Below, piece by piece: positions 1 to 7,159 of a stretch of 21,405 nt of DNA. The number at the start of each line of letters is the position of its first letter. Position 1 is the stretch's first letter. The DNA is from CAYYJM01 sp964471755. Lineage in GTDB: Bacteria > Planctomycetota > Planctomycetia > Gemmatales > Gemmataceae. Made by a program: the position numbers and the translations under genes. Location of the stretch: assembly GCA_964471755.1 (NCBI GenBank), contig CAYYJM010000092.1:1-21405 (forward strand), given 5' to 3'. Under the pieces are notes generated by a model. That model was not told the DNA's origin and ran no database searches. It was given only the letters and a program-made list of their open reading frames with translations.

Positions 1-38
1 TCGATGGGGCCGAGTGCAAACACCACCTCACCTTCGGT

Positions 39-859
39 TCACGAGTCAACCAGATCCAACGTCAGGTCGGCGATCGACGACAGGATGCGTGTCGGCTGAT
101 ACGGAAAGCGTTCGACATCCTCGCTCCGGGTGACGCCGGTCAGAACCAGGATCGTCTGCAAGCCGGCCTCCATCCCGGCGACGATGTCGGTATCCATACG
201 ATCGCCGATCATCACCGTCTCTTCGGAATGGGTGCCAAGGGTCTTGAGAGCCTGACGCATCATCAGCGGATTCGGTTTGCCGACGAAGTANNNNNNNNNN
301 NNNNNNNNNNNNNNNNNNNNNNNNNNNNNNNNNNNCGTGTCCGCGCCGCCCGTTCGATCAGGGCGGCCATCGCCCCACAGGCCGGGACCATGCCCGCCTC
401 CGACGGACCCGTCGGGTCCGGATTGGTACAGATGAATCGGGCCCCGGCATCGATCAGACGCATCGCCGTCGTGATCTGATCGACATTATACGAGTGCGTC
501 TCGCCGAGTACGACGTACTCCGGCCCAGCCGAGGTCAACGTGTAGCCGACCTGGTGCAGGGCGCTGGTCAGACCCGACTCGCCGATGACGTAGGCCGTGC
601 TGTGCGGCCGTTGCTGGGCCAGGAACTGAGCCGTCGCCAGGGCCGAGGTGAATAGATGCGACTCGGGCACCTGCAAGCCTTCCGACGCCAGCCGGTGCTG
701 CAAGTCGCGCGGCGTGTAGAGCGGGTTGTTCGTCAGGACCAGAAACGGCGTTCGCGTTTCGAGCAGACGCGTAATCCACCCCTGGGCTCCGGGAATCGGC
801 TTCCGGCCACGCACCAGAACGCCATCCATGTCCATGATGTAACCGCGAACTCGGGTCAT
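39..859 (-). CDS. HAD-IIA (NagD-like) sugar-phosphatase family hydrolase, split by an assembly gap
   Basis: Probable phosphatase of the haloacid dehalogenase superfamily, subfamily IIA (NagD / p-nitrophenylphosphatase type), cytoplasmic; its substrate cannot be read from sequence. HAD motif I is DMDGVL (nucleophile D10, general acid D12), motif II is the T in LTNN (about residue 43), the cap region ends with TNPDPTGPSEAG, motif III is the Lys of YFVGKPNP, and motif IV is MIGDRMDTDI. I chose the ATG at 857-859 because GGAAGAGG lies just upstream and the protein then begins MTRVRGYIMDMDG; an in-frame ATG at 910 has less support. The 45-N run (291-335) falls between the cap and motif III, and the two sides are in different frames. 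Both sides are clean coding sequence, so this is an assembly problem and not a pseudogene. It lies 66 nt downstream of argC on the same strand and may be co-transcribed with it. Confidence 0.85.
291..335. other. Assembly gap (45 N) inside the HAD hydrolase gene
   Basis: A run of 45 N. The coding segments on either side (336-859 and 39-290, minus strand) belong to one protein but are out of frame across 45 bases. They can be joined only if the true missing length is 1 modulo 3. Judged by the usual spacing between the cap's E-R-A-A stretch and the VGKPNP motif in this family, the real gap may be only a few bases. Confidence 0.95.
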
Positions 860-925
860 GCTGGACCTCTTCCCTTCGCCACCAGCAAGCCGGCGGCTCA
901 ATGAAATCACACAACTCGCCGGGGC

Positions 926-1939
926 CTACATCAGCGCGGTCGTCTCCGGGAAGCCGAACATCCGATTGAAATTCTGCACGGCCACGCCACTGGCTCCGCG
1001 CACCAGGTTGTCCAGGCAGGCAATCACCACGATGCGATCGCGGACGACACGCACCGACAGATCGAGGAAGTTCGAGTGGGCCACGTCGCGGGTCGCCGGC
1101 AGTCGCTCGCTGACCCGGATGAACGGAGCCTGGGAGTAGTAGTCGCGGTACAGTTCGAGCAACTGGGCCTGCGACAGGGAGCGGTGCGGCGTGGCGTAGA
1201 TCGTCGAGAGGATGCCGCGATCCATCGGCACCAGGTGCGGTGTGAAGATCACCTCGACGGACTCCCCAGCGACATCGGTCAGGATCTGCTCGATCTCCGG
1301 CGTGTGGCGGTGCTGGCCGACCGAGTAGGCCGACAGACTCTCGTTGCACTCCGGGAAATGCGTCGTCAGTTTCGGCGTCCGTCCCGCTCCGCTGACGCCG
1401 CTCTTGCTATCGACGATGATGTCGCGCAGGGCGATGTGCTGGCCGGCCACCAGCGGAGCCAGGCCGAGAATCGCCGTCTGGGGATAGCAGCCGGGATTGG
1501 CCAGCAGGTGGGCCGTGGCGATCTCGTCGCCGTAGAATTCCGGCAGACCATAGACCGCCTGGGCCAGGTGAGCCAGGTCGGAGTGGCTCTCGCCGTACCA
1601 CTGAGCGTAGACGTTCGGATCGCGCAACCGGTAGTCGGCCGACAGGTCCACGACGCGCAGTCCCCGTTCGACCAGGGGACCGAGCAGGGCCATGCTCGCT
1701 CCGTGTGGCAGACAGCCGAAAACGCACTGCACGCCGAGCTTCACCAGGCGGTCGATGTCGTACGGTTCGCAGCGCAGATCGATCCGCCCAGCCAGCCAGG
1801 GATGAACCTCACCCAGTCGGGGCGTCTCCCGGTCACGCGACGTGACGGTCACAATCTTCGCCCCGGGATGGCGAAGCAGAATTCGGATCAACTCCAGAGC
1901 CGTGTAGCCAGAACCGCCGAGTATCGCCACGGGAACCAT
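926..1939 (-). CDS. argC: N-acetyl-gamma-glutamyl-phosphate reductase
   Basis: ArgC catalyses the NADPH-dependent reduction of N-acetylglutamyl 5-phosphate to N-acetylglutamate 5-semialdehyde, the third step of arginine biosynthesis, in the cytoplasm. The product is 337 aa, the usual length for the short bacterial type. It starts with the dinucleotide-binding loop AILGGSGYTALEL (residues 5-17), has CLPHGAS near 76-82, and carries the catalytic cysteine in ANPGCYPQTAI (C151). SGVSGAGR and the His-rich SVGQHRHTPEIEQIL also fit the family. The ATG at 1937-1939 is preferred over the in-frame ATG at 1987 because it is preceded by GGAGGG at good spacing and gives the family's normal N-terminus. That ribosome-binding site lies inside a strong hairpin (1946-1985). 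No other arg genes are in the window. Confidence 0.96.
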   Translation of the reverse strand: MVPVAILGGSGYTALELIRILLRHPGAKIVTVTSRDRETPRLGEVHPWLAGRIDLRCEPYDIDRLVKLGVQCVFGCLPHGASMALLGPLVERGLRVVDLSADYRLRDPNVYAQWYGESHSDLAHLAQAVYGLPEFYGDEIATAHLLANPGCYPQTAILGLAPLVAGQHIALRDIIVDSKSGVSGAGRTPKLTTHFPECNESLSAYSVGQHRHTPEIEQILTDVAGESVEVIFTPHLVPMDRGILSTIYATPHRSLSQAQLLELYRDYYSQAPFIRVSERLPATRDVAHSNFLDLSVRVVRDRIVVIACLDNLVRGASGVAVQNFNRMFGFPETTALM

Positions 1940-1945
1940 CGTCAC

Positions 1946-1985
1946 GCCCTCCGCTTTCCCTGTCATGATAGGGAGCGCGGAGGGC
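1946..1985 (-). promoter_or_regulatory. Hairpin containing the argC ribosome-binding site
   Basis: The arms gccctccgctttccct (1946-1961) and agggagcgcggagggc (1970-1985) pair at 14 of 16 positions around an 8-nt loop. In the minus-strand transcript, the 3' arm contains the argC Shine-Dalgarno GGAGGG, about 7 nt before the start codon. The hairpin is also about 20 nt past the stop codon of the preceding outer-membrane-like gene. It could therefore block argC translation, act as a weak transcription attenuator, or both. No U-tract follows it, so a plain intrinsic terminator is less likely. Confidence 0.55.
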
Positions 1986-2005
1986 AAGCAGGAGGGCCAC
2001 CTCGC

Positions 2006-3559
2006 TCACCAGCGGAAGATCATGTCGAACGTCAGGCGGAACTTGTCCGTCGAGGTCGCGGTGTTGGTCAACGCCCACTCGGCCGCGATACCCGTCTGGA
2101 TGCACTCGTTCAACTTCCAGCGGAAGCCGGGGGCCACGGTGAGGTAGCTGTGGAAGCCAGCGGCGCGAGTGCCGTAGTTGAACAGGTCATGACCCACGAC
2201 AGCTCCGGGAGGAACGTCTCCCTGGCGGGTGTACTTGTACCAGGCGAACTCGATGAGCGGATAGAACCGGTGCATGTTGGCCACGTCATAGCTGACATGG
2301 GTATGCCAGTGCAGATACTCATCGCGGTTGCTATCGACCCGGAAGGCATATCCGACGGTGGACAGGTAGTTGAAGCTACCGTAACTGGTCCGCCAGAAGT
2401 TCCAGCCGTAGCTGAGGTACGGATCGAGACCGAGCGAGCCGGTATTCTGGTAGGTCGAGGAAGACCCGATCGGAATCTGGAACGTCAGGCCGGCGGCGGC
2501 GACCTTGCCGGTGCGATCGTCTCGCCAGAACGTCCACTTCGGCCCGAGCCAGACCTCGGCGAAGCCGGTGGAACTGTTGCCGACATCGGGATCGATCCAG
2601 ACGCCGCCCAGCTTGTTCATCACGAGGGACAGGCTTGGCCCGAACGATAGTCGGCCTTGCAGGCCAAAGAAGCCCACGTTGCCACCGTTGAAGCTCGATC
2701 CGTTCGGCATCATGCCGTAAATGAACACCGGCCGCAACTCGGTGAGCGAACGCGGATCTTCAAACTGCGATGGCCGTGTCACCGGCGAGATCATGGTCTC
2801 GTCGAAAGCGCGATCGCTGACACACCAGGGACCATCGACGTAGCCGGGAATCCAGCCGCCGAAATTGAAGAACTCGCCGTAGGACGATCCCGGCGGCGGG
2901 CCAAGGGGCTGGCCCATCTCGACGCCGGCGTTGTAGCGTCCTTCCGGCAGGGGCGGCAGCGGGTTCCCCACGCCTCCGACTCCCGGCGGCGGCACCGGTG
3001 GCGGGCCGGACAGTTGCACCGGCAGGAAGGCCGGATCGTCGATCTGAGCCCGGACCACGGTTCGGGGATTGTCGAAGCTCACACGCTGAAACTGGGCTGG
3101 ATTCGGAGCCGGACCAATCCCCGGAGCGGAGTAGGGCAGCGACGCCACCGGCGTCGATCTCGTGCTGGTTTCTGCGGGAGTCGGCCTGACCGCCGGGAGG
3201 GTGGCCAGTGCCGCGGCCGGAGTCGATTCCGGCAGGGCGACCGGGCGGCCCAGCACGACCACCGGCGAAGGGCCGGACTGGACCGGAGGAGCCACCGGAG
3301 CCGGTGGCGTGAACACGGGGGTTCGTGGGACTGGAGCCGAACGGGTGAACCCGCCGGATGACGGCAGGCTGGGCAAGGTCGGTTCCGGCATCAGATCCCG
3401 GGCGCGCGGAGGCCAGTCGGCTACCGGCTTGACGTTGGCGGGCGGGGTCTTCGGCCGGCTGGACCAGCGCCACGGCCAGGAGAAGGCGGCGACCGGCTCG
3501 GCCGCGAAGGTCAGCAGCACCAGCAGCACGGGAACCAGTTGTGAGATCCGTGGCGTCAT
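2006..3559 (-). CDS. Secreted outer-membrane-like protein with proline-rich N-terminal region and putative beta-barrel
   Basis: The specific function is not known. The protein is 517 aa. Residues 1-25 look like a signal peptide with a hydrophobic core (VLLVLLTFAAEPVAA, cleavage near A25). A W-rich start, FSWPWRW, follows, and then a proline-rich disordered region (about 35-225) that holds LGRPVALPES (103-112). Residues about 228-517 have alternating aromatic/polar strands typical of a barrel (FGPSLSLVMNKLGG, GFAEVWLGPKWTFW, KFRLTFDMIFRW), and the chain ends in Trp, as outer-membrane proteins often end in an aromatic residue. The C-terminal part does not carry the usual BBP7 signature found in the two proteins further right, so I call it only barrel-like. 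GGAGGAAGAG precedes the ATG at 3559. The upstream neighbour (3687-4172) shares its N-terminal 130 residues or so but lacks the barrel. Confidence 0.8.
   Translation of the reverse strand: MTPRISQLVPVLLVLLTFAAEPVAAFSWPWRWSSRPKTPPANVKPVADWPPRARDLMPEPTLPSLPSSGGFTRSAPVPRTPVFTPPAPVAPPVQSGPSPVVVLGRPVALPESTPAAALATLPAVRPTPAETSTRSTPVASLPYSAPGIGPAPNPAQFQRVSFDNPRTVVRAQIDDPAFLPVQLSGPPPVPPPGVGGVGNPLPPLPEGRYNAGVEMGQPLGPPPGSSYGEFFNFGGWIPGYVDGPWCVSDRAFDETMISPVTRPSQFEDPRSLTELRPVFIYGMMPNGSSFNGGNVGFFGLQGRLSFGPSLSLVMNKLGGVWIDPDVGNSSTGFAEVWLGPKWTFWRDDRTGKVAAAGLTFQIPIGSSSTYQNTGSLGLDPYLSYGWNFWRTSYGSFNYLSTVGYAFRVDSNRDEYLHWHTHVSYDVANMHRFYPLIEFAWYKYTRQGDVPPGAVVGHDLFNYGTRAAGFHSYLTVAPGFRWKLNECIQTGIAAEWALTNTATSTDKFRLTFDMIFRW
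3464..3526. repeat. Direct repeat copy A (signal-peptide/W-rich region of the outer-membrane-like gene)
   Basis: This segment aligns without gaps to 4080-4142, 57 of 63 bases identical by eye, including an exact 21-base match at its left end (3464-3484) and an exact 17-base match at its right end (3510-3526). It encodes the signal peptide core and the FSWPWRW box, so it is a gene-internal trace of duplication between neighbouring genes and not a mobile repeat. Confidence 0.85.
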
Positions 3560-3686
3560 GGTGCGGCTCTCTTCCTCCGTGAGGGACCCTGCCCGGGGTA
3601 TTCCGCCCCCGCTTCTATTCGGCCATCGTCTTCCATCGTCGTCGGGTTGGTTCCGGCTTGAGTCCGGTTTCGCTTTTGGCTGGAAT

Positions 3687-4172
3687 TCAGGGGAGCGGGG
3701 CGAGCGTCGGGTTGGTGGTGACCCGGGGAGCCGGCATCACCGCCGGCAGGGTGCCCATCGTCTCTGCCGAGGCCGATTCGGGCAGGGCGACGGGCCGACC
3801 CAGTTCAACCACGGGCGAAATTCTGGCCCAGGCCGGATCCGGGGTGGACTTCGCCCAGTTTCCGACGGTCGGTTGGCTGGTCGGCCGGAACGAGGGGACA
3901 CGCTGCTCCGGGACCAGGGCACCGAATCCCGAGGGAGCGGGCGATCGGGGCTGCTTCGGTTGCGACCCGGAATCGCGACCGTGCGGCGGCCAGGCGGCCG
4001 GTGGTGGGACCGAGTTGCCGGGACTGACCGGGTTGACGTCCGGAGTGGACTGCGACGGCGGTGTCTTCGGACGGGCCGTCCAGCGCCACGGCCAGGAGAA
4101 CCCGGCGGCAGGCTCGGCCGAGAACGTCAGCAGCACCAGCAGGAGGGACAGTCGTGCGATCCGCGGCAACAT
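3687..4172 (-). CDS. Short proline-rich secreted protein, barrel-less relative of its downstream neighbour
   Basis: No known function. The protein is 161 aa. The start ATG at 4170-4172 is chosen because GGAGGAAAGGAG lies just upstream; the longer in-frame start at 4214 would put extra residues before the signal peptide. Residues 1-24 form a signal peptide (LLLVLLTFSAEPAAG), followed by FSWPWRWTARPKTPP, a Pro/Ser-rich linker, LGRPVALPES (124-133) and a TLPAVMPAP tail. The same order of blocks occurs in the 517-aa protein directly downstream (start 3559), which continues into a barrel-like domain; this one stops. It is either a truncated duplicate that lost its C-terminal domain or a small secreted partner. 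The frame is intact with a strong ribosome-binding site, so I do not call it a pseudogene. It is divergent from the nuclease gene at 4280. Confidence 0.75.
   Translation of the reverse strand: MLPRIARLSLLLVLLTFSAEPAAGFSWPWRWTARPKTPPSQSTPDVNPVSPGNSVPPPAAWPPHGRDSGSQPKQPRSPAPSGFGALVPEQRVPSFRPTSQPTVGNWAKSTPDPAWARISPVVELGRPVALPESASAETMGTLPAVMPAPRVTTNPTLAPLP
4080..4142. repeat. Direct repeat copy B (signal-peptide/W-rich region of the short secreted gene)
   Basis: Partner of 3464-3526, 57 of 63 bases identical, no gaps. A second shorter similarity lies in the LGRPVALPES region, around 3226-3268 versus 3776-3818. Identity falls off between these blocks, so the duplication is not recent, or only the blocks are conserved. 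Confidence 0.85.
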
Positions 4173-4279
4173 GATGCGCTCCTTTCCTCCCGCTTGCTGA
4201 AACTTCCCTGGCAACGACTTCCGATTCGCTCTACCCTGGCATTCGGGGAACTTCGTGAGAATCGCTCGGGAGTGTCGTC

Positions 4280-5152
4280 ATGCAGGCTCGGCGATGGTTC
4301 ATGCTGGCTGGGGTGCCCGGTCTGATACTGGCCCTTGCCCTGCGCCCGTTGGAGCAGGCGCGAGCCTGGTGGTCAGGGGGCCATGAGCGGATCGCCGAGG
4401 CCGCAGCGACCCTCCTGCCCGAGGATGTGCCGGCCTTCTTTCGAGCGGCCGGCAAGCAACTCGCACATTACGCCGTCGATCCCGATCGCTGGAAGAATCC
4501 CGGGGCCAGTCACCTGAAAGCCAGCGAGTTCCCCGAACACTTCATCGATCTGGAACTGTTCCAGGGCAAGCCGTTGCCGCCGACGCGGTATCAGGCGATC
4601 AAACTCCTGATCGAACGGAAGATCGACCCGGACAGGGCGGGACTGCTGCCGTACGCAATCATGGATCACTGGGACCGACTCCGCGTTGCCTTCTACGACC
4701 TTCGCCAGGATCCCACCAGCGAAACCATCCGGGCCAAATGTCTCGTCTACGCGGGCAATCTGGCCCATTACACCGGCGACCTGGCCATGCCCTTGCACAC
4801 GACCGTCCACTTCGACGGCAAACCAGGCCCGGATGGCAAGATTCAGCAGAAAGGCATCCATGCGAAGATCGATGCCTTTCCCGAACGGTACAACCTGACC
4901 GCCGTGGAACTCGCCCGGGGGTTGAAAATCAAGACGCTCGATGATCCCTGGACCCAGGTCGTCAAGGCAATCCAGGAATCGTACAAACAGGTTGAACGTT
5001 GTTACGACCTCGACGGTCAGCTGGCTTTCGACAAACCAACCGCCGAGAGTCGGCAGTTCATCCTCGACCGCTGCCGACTCGGCGTGCAGTTGACGGCCGA
5101 TCTGTGGTACGCGGCCTGGATCACCAGTGCCCGATTGCCCAGACACTGGTGA
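4280..5152 (+). CDS. Secreted zinc-dependent S1/P1 nuclease / phospholipase C-like enzyme
   Basis: Predicted exported tri-zinc phosphoesterase of the S1/P1 nuclease-phospholipase C superfamily (290 aa). The signal peptide ends with an A-R-A box (27-29), so cleavage exposes W30, and in this family the N-terminal Trp itself binds zinc. The other expected ligands are all visible with family spacing: H35 (WWSGGH), D67 or D69 (VDPDRW), H87 (EHFID), H163-D167-H173 (HYTGDLAMPLH), and H194-D198 (HAKID). The substrate (single-stranded nucleic acid or phospholipid) cannot be decided by eye. The start at 4280 follows GGGAG about 8 nt upstream. It is divergent from the short secreted gene (107 nt between start codons) and convergent with the SdrD-B gene, the two stop codons being only 9 nt apart. 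Confidence 0.85.
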   Translation: MQARRWFMLAGVPGLILALALRPLEQARAWWSGGHERIAEAAATLLPEDVPAFFRAAGKQLAHYAVDPDRWKNPGASHLKASEFPEHFIDLELFQGKPLPPTRYQAIKLLIERKIDPDRAGLLPYAIMDHWDRLRVAFYDLRQDPTSETIRAKCLVYAGNLAHYTGDLAMPLHTTVHFDGKPGPDGKIQQKGIHAKIDAFPERYNLTAVELARGLKIKTLDDPWTQVVKAIQESYKQVERCYDLDGQLAFDKPTAESRQFILDRCRLGVQLTADLWYAAWITSARLPRHW

Positions 5153-5161
5153 CGGGCCGAA

Positions 5162-6919
5162 TTATCGGATCAGATACCACTTGCTGAAGCCCGGTGGTGG
5201 CCCAATGATCGGCGGCGGCGGCGGCAGCGGCGGCTCCGGAGTGATGATCGGTGGCGGCGGCGGTGGCGGTGGCGGTGGCGGCGTCACTGGGAGAACTTCG
5301 CCGAAGTTGTATTCGACCGCTTGCGCTCCGGCCGGCAGGGATACATTCGAGATCAACTCGTTGCTCGCCGTCCCTCCGTGCGAACCGGCCGTGTCGATGC
5401 CATCCAGGTAGCCGGCCGGCTGGGTCAGTTGGGTGACACTGTACACCCCGGGCAGCAGATTGTCGAAGCGGTAGGAACCGTCACCGGCAGTCGTCGTCGT
5501 CTGATAGACCGGCACTCCCGTGCTGGTCGTCCCGGTCAAGGCGATCACAGACCCAGCCAGACCGATTTCTCCTCCTTCACGCAGACCGTTGTTGTTGAGA
5601 TCACTGTACACGAAGCCCGAGATCGACGCGGGTTTGTAATGGCCGAAGTTGTACTCCTGGCCGTTCGCGGCACTGGGCAGGCTGATCGCAGAGATCAGAT
5701 CCTCGGAGGCCGTTCCACCAAATGAACCGGGAGTGTCTCGACCGTTGAGATACCCCGGAGGTTGCGTTGCTTTCAGGATCTGGTACAGGCCGGGTAGCAG
5801 ATTCTGGAAGTGGTACGAGCCGTCCGCTCCCGAGGTGGTCGTCAGAGAAACCGGCCGACCGGCAAAGTCGGTGCCGGTGAGCTGGAGCGTGACGCCACTG
5901 ATTCCGTCTTCGCCAGCCTCGCGCAGCCCATTGTCATTCGGATCGTGATAGACAAAGCCATTCAACGCGGCCTGCTGCACCTCGCCGAAGTTGTTCTGTG
6001 CGGAGTTTTGCGTCGAGGTCAGCGTGACCCGCAGTTCATCCGTACCGACGGTGTTGGGAATCTTGCCAACAACCGCCTGAGATTCAAAGCCATCCTGATA
6101 GCCATCGGGAGTCTTCTCCCGGATGATGTAATCACCAGGACGCAGGGCAGTGGCAGGAGCGTAGGTGTAGATGACCTTGACCTTGCCGTGAGAACTGGTC
6201 TGGACCATGGTGAGCAGGTTGCCCGACCCGGTCGCGCTGGCATCGGCATTGGCCGTACTGGTCAGGTTGACCTGGCCGGTGCCAATGAATCCACTGAGGT
6301 CGTCCCGGCCGGCCTCGAGTTTCATCGATTTGGAATCATCGGCGGTGCGTTTGCCGCTATCAATGCCGCTGCTGCCGGCAAAGTCCATGGTGCCGTCATA
6401 CGCGGAAAACTGCTTCTGCTGGGCGACCTTCAGGGCAACCTGAAGCGAACCGGCGTTGGCGACCTTGAGCGTCAGGTCGCCCTCGACCTTCTGCTCGACC
6501 GTGGCAGCGGACGGATCGAGGTGTTCGGCCTTCATCTGCGTTTCAATGCCCGCATCAAAAATCACCTCGACCGATTGCAACGTGCCGAGCGAAGCGTCGA
6601 ATTGATCGACTCCGCCCGTTTGAACGTTATCGGTGAGGCCGCCGAAGGTCGTTTCGTGAACGATGGTCTTCGGAGCGGCGTCGATTCTCGGATCGTGAGT
6701 GAATTCATAGTAACCCGTGCCATCCGTTGTGGTGGTGGCGATGAGTTGACCCTGGGCGTCGTGTAACGTGACCTGGACGTTGGCCAGGCCGTACTCCCCA
6801 TAACTCTGTACCCCGTCGCCATTGGTATCGGGATAGACGACCCCGGAGATCGTGCTGGGCATCCAGCGATCCTCCAGGGTTTCCAGTTGGGGATTTCGCG
6901 GCTGCGGAGTAGCACTCAT
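5162..6919 (-). CDS. Extracellular SdrD-B repeat protein with inserted choice-of-anchor E-like domain
   Basis: Large surface or secreted protein, 585 aa, likely structural or adhesive. It opens with PQLETLEDRWMPS (residues 10-22), the planctomycete extracellular N-terminal motif, and not with a hydrophobic signal peptide. Two complete SdrD-B (Cna-B-like) domains are at about 319-430 and 433-542; each has GFVYxDxNxNGxRE...GSYxF...LLPGxY...YNFG. A first SdrD-B domain is present as two halves (24-75 and 258-314), separated by about 180 residues resembling the choice-of-anchor E domain (FDASLGTLQSVEV, FIGTGQVNLTSTANA, YTYAPA). SdrD-B domains often bind calcium. The C-terminus is a poly-proline tract (547-577) ending in FSKWYLIR. 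I chose the ATG at 6917-6919 because AGGAGG lies 10 nt upstream and the motif then sits at the N-terminus. Confidence 0.88.
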   Translation of the reverse strand: MSATPQPRNPQLETLEDRWMPSTISGVVYPDTNGDGVQSYGEYGLANVQVTLHDAQGQLIATTTTDGTGYYEFTHDPRIDAAPKTIVHETTFGGLTDNVQTGGVDQFDASLGTLQSVEVIFDAGIETQMKAEHLDPSAATVEQKVEGDLTLKVANAGSLQVALKVAQQKQFSAYDGTMDFAGSSGIDSGKRTADDSKSMKLEAGRDDLSGFIGTGQVNLTSTANADASATGSGNLLTMVQTSSHGKVKVIYTYAPATALRPGDYIIREKTPDGYQDGFESQAVVGKIPNTVGTDELRVTLTSTQNSAQNNFGEVQQAALNGFVYHDPNDNGLREAGEDGISGVTLQLTGTDFAGRPVSLTTTSGADGSYHFQNLLPGLYQILKATQPPGYLNGRDTPGSFGGTASEDLISAISLPSAANGQEYNFGHYKPASISGFVYSDLNNNGLREGGEIGLAGSVIALTGTTSTGVPVYQTTTTAGDGSYRFDNLLPGVYSVTQLTQPAGYLDGIDTAGSHGGTASNELISNVSLPAGAQAVEYNFGEVLPVTPPPPPPPPPPPIITPEPPLPPPPPIIGPPPGFSKWYLIR

Positions 6920-7159
6920 GGTTCGATCGACCTCCTGCGAGACGATCTCGTGGTATCCTGACCCAGATGCACCAGAACACCTTGTGTTGAGAGAAACAAC
7001 GAAAAACACGATGGCGAGGTGCCGTACAGTGGAAGTTCCTACATTCCTTCATCGGTGCGGGACACGGAGTGGATCAATTTCGAGGGAAGAAATCAGCTGG
7101 ATCATGGTGTTGATTGTATCATGTTTGCCGGGCCGGTCATCCCAACCGACGAACGTCAG

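Noticed and set aside
39..859. True frameshift in the HAD hydrolase
   Set aside because: The frame change coincides exactly with the N run, and both flanks encode conserved motifs, so a wrong gap length is the simpler explanation.
1076..2650. 524-aa open frame on the plus strand
   Set aside because: It lies antisense to argC and the outer-membrane-like gene, has no ribosome-binding site and the Arg/Gln/Asp-rich composition of a reverse-frame shadow in GC-rich DNA; the minus-strand genes have clear family motifs.
3687..4172. Calling the short secreted gene a pseudogene
   Set aside because: Its frame is intact from a strong ribosome-binding site through the conserved boxes to a normal stop; no barrel remnants are seen in 3560-3686.
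4207..4249. Repeated 'ccctggca' in the divergent region between the short secreted gene and the nuclease gene as an operator pair
   Set aside because: Two 8-base words in GC-rich DNA are not enough, and no dyad or spacing pattern supports a binding site.
5844..5870. 'AGRPVSL' in the SdrD-B protein as a fifth LGRPVALPE box
   Set aside because: It lies inside a repeat domain strand, not in a linker after a signal peptide, and the flanking residues differ.
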